Part shown: piece by piece, positions 5,095-7,541 of the stretch
How positions within the stretch are numbered: the stretch's first letter is position 1
How the letters are laid out: each line of letters opens with the position of its first letter
Source: Kiritimatiellia bacterium
Lineage (GTDB): Bacteria > Verrucomicrobiota > Kiritimatiellia > SLAD01
NCBI GenBank assembly: GCA_007128275.1
Contig: SKXR01000129.1
Location: 1-7,541 of the forward strand
Length of the DNA stretch: 7,541 bases
Direction of reading: 5' to 3'
Made by a program: the position numbers and the translations under genes
Notes under the pieces: generated by a model
What the model saw: only the letters and a program-made list of their open reading frames with translations
Database searches by the model: none
What the model was told of the DNA's origin: nothing

Positions 5095-7541
5095 CTACAA
5101 GAAATAATCCTGTAACGCCCGCACATCCCACCCATTTTCCCGGACATGCCGTATGGCAGCCAGCGTGGCGCGCGCGCCGGGTTCGGTGGTGATAATGGGG
5201 ATGCCGCGCAAAATGGTTTCCGACCGGATCTTCACTTCGTCCACGCGCGCCACCGGTCCGCTGGGCGTGTTGATGATCAGATGCACCCGGCCGTCCGTCA
5301 TGAGATCGAGGATGTTCGGACTCGCCTTCTCGGCCAGCTTCTTCAACACCGTCACCGGCACGCCCGCCTTTTGCAATTCCGCGGCGGTACCCGTCGTGGA
5401 GGCGATTTCAAATCCCAGTTCCGTCAGTTGCTTGCCGATCTCGACCATCCACGGCTTGTCCGAATCCTTGGCGCTGAGAAACACCGTCCCCTCCGTCGGC
5501 AGCATCTGCCCGGCGGCAATCTGACTCTTCCAGTACGCGGCCTCAAACGTGGTGTCCATGCCCATGACTTCGCCGGTGGACTTCATTTCCGGACCGAGAA
5601 TCGGGTCCACCCCTGAAAAGCGGTTGAACGGAAAAACGGCTTCTTTGACCGCGTACCAGGTCACCGGTACCGGCGGCGCCGGGTACCCGATCTCGTCAAA
5701 GGTCTGGCCCACGGCAATCCGCGCGGCGAGTTTCGCGAGCGGCACACCGGTGGCTTTGCTGACATAAGGCACCGTACGCGACGCGCGCGGGTTGATCTCA
5801 ATCACGTACAGGTCGTCGCCGGCAACCGCCCACTGCGAGTTCATCAGACCCTTCACGTTCAATTCCAAGGCGATGGCCGTGACCGCTTCCTTGATCCGCT
5901 CAACAATATCCGGGGTCAGGCTGTGCGGCGGCACCGCGCACGCGCTGTCGCCGGAATGAATGCCCGCCGCCTCCACATGTTGCATGACCCCGCCTACATA
6001 CACGCGCGAGCCGTCCGCCACACAATCCACATCGACTTCGATCGCCCCTTCGAGATAGCGGTCGATGAGGACCGGAAATCCGGGACTGACCTTCAACGCC
6101 GCGCGCACGAACGGTTCGATATCCTCGTCCTTGTACGCCACCATCATCGCGCGGCCGCCGAGCACGTAGGACGGGCGCACCATCACCGGATAGCCGATCT
6201 TCCGCGCGATGACCAACGCTTCGTCCACGGTCAACGCCGTATCGCTTTCCGGCTGTTTCAGGCCCAGCTTGTCCAGCAGGGCCCGGCAATGCTTACGGTC
6301 CTCCGCCCGGTCAATGCTGTCCGGCGACGTGCCGAGAATCGGCACGCCCGCGTGCATCAGGGCCACGGCGAGGTTCAGCGGGGTTTGTCCGCCCATTTGC
6401 ACAATCACGCCGAGCGGCTTTTCGTTTTCGTAGATGTTCATGACATCTTCGAATGTCAACGGCTCAAAATAGAGTTTGTCCGCCGTGTCGTAATCCGTGC
6501 TGACCGTTTCGGGATTGCTGTTCACCATGATGGTTTCGTACCCCAACGCGCGCAGCGCCATGACGGTATGCACGCAACAATAATCAAACTCGATGCCTTG
6601 CCCGATCCGGTTCGGACCGCTTCCGAGTATCATCACCTTCCGCTTGTCGGACGGCTGCGACTCGTCGCGCTCGGCGTAGCTGGAGTAGAAGTAGGGCGTG
6701 TACGCTTCGAATTCGCCCGCGCACGTGTCCACCAGCCGATAGACCGGTTTGACCCCCGCCGCGATGCGTTCCCGGCGGATATCCAGCTCGGTCACATCCT
6801 CCCCGCGCAGGGCCGCGATTTGCCGATCCGAAAATCCGCTGACCTTCGCTTCCCGCAGGAGATCGGCATCCAAGGCCGGCGCCTCCAACAGGTTCCGTTC
6901 GATCTCGACGATCTGCGCAAACTGATCGATGTACCAAGGGTCGATCCCCGTCAGTTCCGCAATGCGTTCGATGGAGTACCCGTGTTTAAGCGCGTATTTC
7001 ACGTTGAAATGCCGGTCCGTATCCGTGCGCGTCAGTTCCTTTTCAATCTCCGGTTTGTTCACCAGATCTTCCGCGCGCAAATCCAGGCCCGCCACGCCGA
7101 TTTCCAGGCCGCGAAACGCTTTCTGCACCGCTTCCCGGAAATTACGGCCGATGGCCATCGTTTCGCCCACCGACTTCATGCTCACGCCCAGTTTCGGATC
7201 GGCGCCGGGAAACTTCTCGAACGCGAACCGCGGCACTTTCACCACGCAATAATCGATGGTCGGCTCGAAACTCGCGGGCGTATCGCGCGTGATATCGTTC
7301 GGCAACTCGTCGAGCGTATAGCCGACGGCCAATTTCGCCGCGATCTTGGCGATGGGATAGCCCGTGGCCTTGCTGGCCAACGCCGAACTGCGCGATACGC
7401 GCGGGTTCATCTCGATCACGACCATGCGGCCGGTCTCGGGATGAACGGCAAACTGGACGTTCGACCCGCCCGTGTCCACACCGATCACGCGCAAGACCTT
7501 GATGCTCCAATCGCGCATCTTCTGGTATTCGACGTCCGTCA
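5095..7541 (-). CDS. carB: Carbamoyl-phosphate synthase large subunit, 5' end outside window
   Basis: ATP-dependent synthesis of carbamoyl phosphate from bicarbonate and ammonia (delivered by CarA), for arginine and pyrimidines. The 814 visible residues begin TDVEYQKMRDWS and align to E. coli CarB from about residue 260 of 1073, so roughly the first 260 are cut off. Visible in order are the end of the carboxyphosphate ATP-grasp domain (IEMNPRVSRSS), the oligomerisation domain, the second ATP-grasp domain starting near GSGPNRIGQGIEFDYC (with VQMGGQTPLNLA, HVEAAGIHSGDSAC and IEINPRASR), and the C-terminal MGS-like allosteric domain from about GTVFLSAKDS to the end. The ornithine-contacting E and D of the HVEAAGIHSGD region are kept. 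The C-terminal YDT ornithine contact of E. coli is not evident, the segment reading IPIITTEPGARAT, so allosteric control may differ. The frame is uninterrupted. It is the first of three co-directional genes. Confidence 0.97.
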   Translation of the reverse strand, partial: TDVEYQKMRDWSIKVLRVIGVDTGGSNVQFAVHPETGRMVVIEMNPRVSRSSALASKATGYPIAKIAAKLAVGYTLDELPNDITRDTPASFEPTIDYCVVKVPRFAFEKFPGADPKLGVSMKSVGETMAIGRNFREAVQKAFRGLEIGVAGLDLRAEDLVNKPEIEKELTRTDTDRHFNVKYALKHGYSIERIAELTGIDPWYIDQFAQIVEIERNLLEAPALDADLLREAKVSGFSDRQIAALRGEDVTELDIRRERIAAGVKPVYRLVDTCAGEFEAYTPYFYSSYAERDESQPSDKRKVMILGSGPNRIGQGIEFDYCCVHTVMALRALGYETIMVNSNPETVSTDYDTADKLYFEPLTFEDVMNIYENEKPLGVIVQMGGQTPLNLAVALMHAGVPILGTSPDSIDRAEDRKHCRALLDKLGLKQPESDTALTVDEALVIARKIGYPVMVRPSYVLGGRAMMVAYKDEDIEPFVRAALKVSPGFPVLIDRYLEGAIEVDVDCVADGSRVYVGGVMQHVEAAGIHSGDSACAVPPHSLTPDIVERIKEAVTAIALELNVKGLMNSQWAVAGDDLYVIEINPRASRTVPYVSKATGVPLAKLAARIAVGQTFDEIGYPAPPVPVTWYAVKEAVFPFNRFSGVDPILGPEMKSTGEVMGMDTTFEAAYWKSQIAAGQMLPTEGTVFLSAKDSDKPWMVEIGKQLTELGFEIASTTGTAAELQKAGVPVTVLKKLAEKASPNILDLMTDGRVHLIINTPSGPVARVDEVKIRSETILRGIPIITTEPGARATLAAIRHVRENGWDVRALQDYFL

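Noticed and set aside
5021..5131. Longer N-terminus for the membrane protein starting at 5131
   Set aside because: It would overlap the carB end and add a 37-residue stretch unlike the body of the protein. The ATG at 5020 directly precedes the first helix.

Overview
The window looks like chromosomal DNA from a Gram-negative bacterium. It encodes phosphatidylethanolamine synthesis (psd, pssA), an exported thiol peroxidase and a large polytopic membrane protein. The style of the small HUH transposase (ending in EKYVWD) and the dense GC palindromes remind me of Planctomycetes, Verrucomicrobia or related PVC or candidate-phylum genomes. That placement is an impression, not a demonstrated assignment.

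Layout. Positions 1-246 hold two diverged copies of an inverted-repeat element and a short AT-richer leader. Positions 247-1676 (+) are a tight two-gene operon, psd then pssA: PssA makes phosphatidylserine and Psd decarboxylates it to phosphatidylethanolamine. Positions 1677-2600 are a mobile and repeat island lying between two convergent gene sets. It holds a complete 156-aa Y1/HUH (IS200/RAYT-like) transposase bracketed by 96-bp direct repeats that differ at one base, embedded in a series of GC-rich hairpins. Positions 2601-7541 (-) are three co-directional genes. In transcription order they are carB (large subunit of carbamoyl-phosphate synthetase, cut by the window's right edge), a 628-aa GT-C-like membrane protein of unknown function, and an exported BCP/PrxQ-type peroxiredoxin.

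The most interesting signal is in the island. The stretch 2282-2498 is two homologous ~90-nt units facing each other. Each unit carries three hairpins in the same order. Loops and linkers are conserved between units, while the stems differ by at least six paired, compensatory base changes with no unpaired disruption. This indicates selection on a folded single strand, as expected for substrates of a REP-associated tyrosine transposase (RAYT), but with a composite three-hairpin unit rather than a single REP stem. A degenerate copy lies upstream of the transposase and a fragment lies against the peroxiredoxin stop codon, so the repeat array runs from one stop codon to the other.

The housekeeping genes appear intact and ordinary. 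No CRISPR array, tRNA or rRNA was seen.
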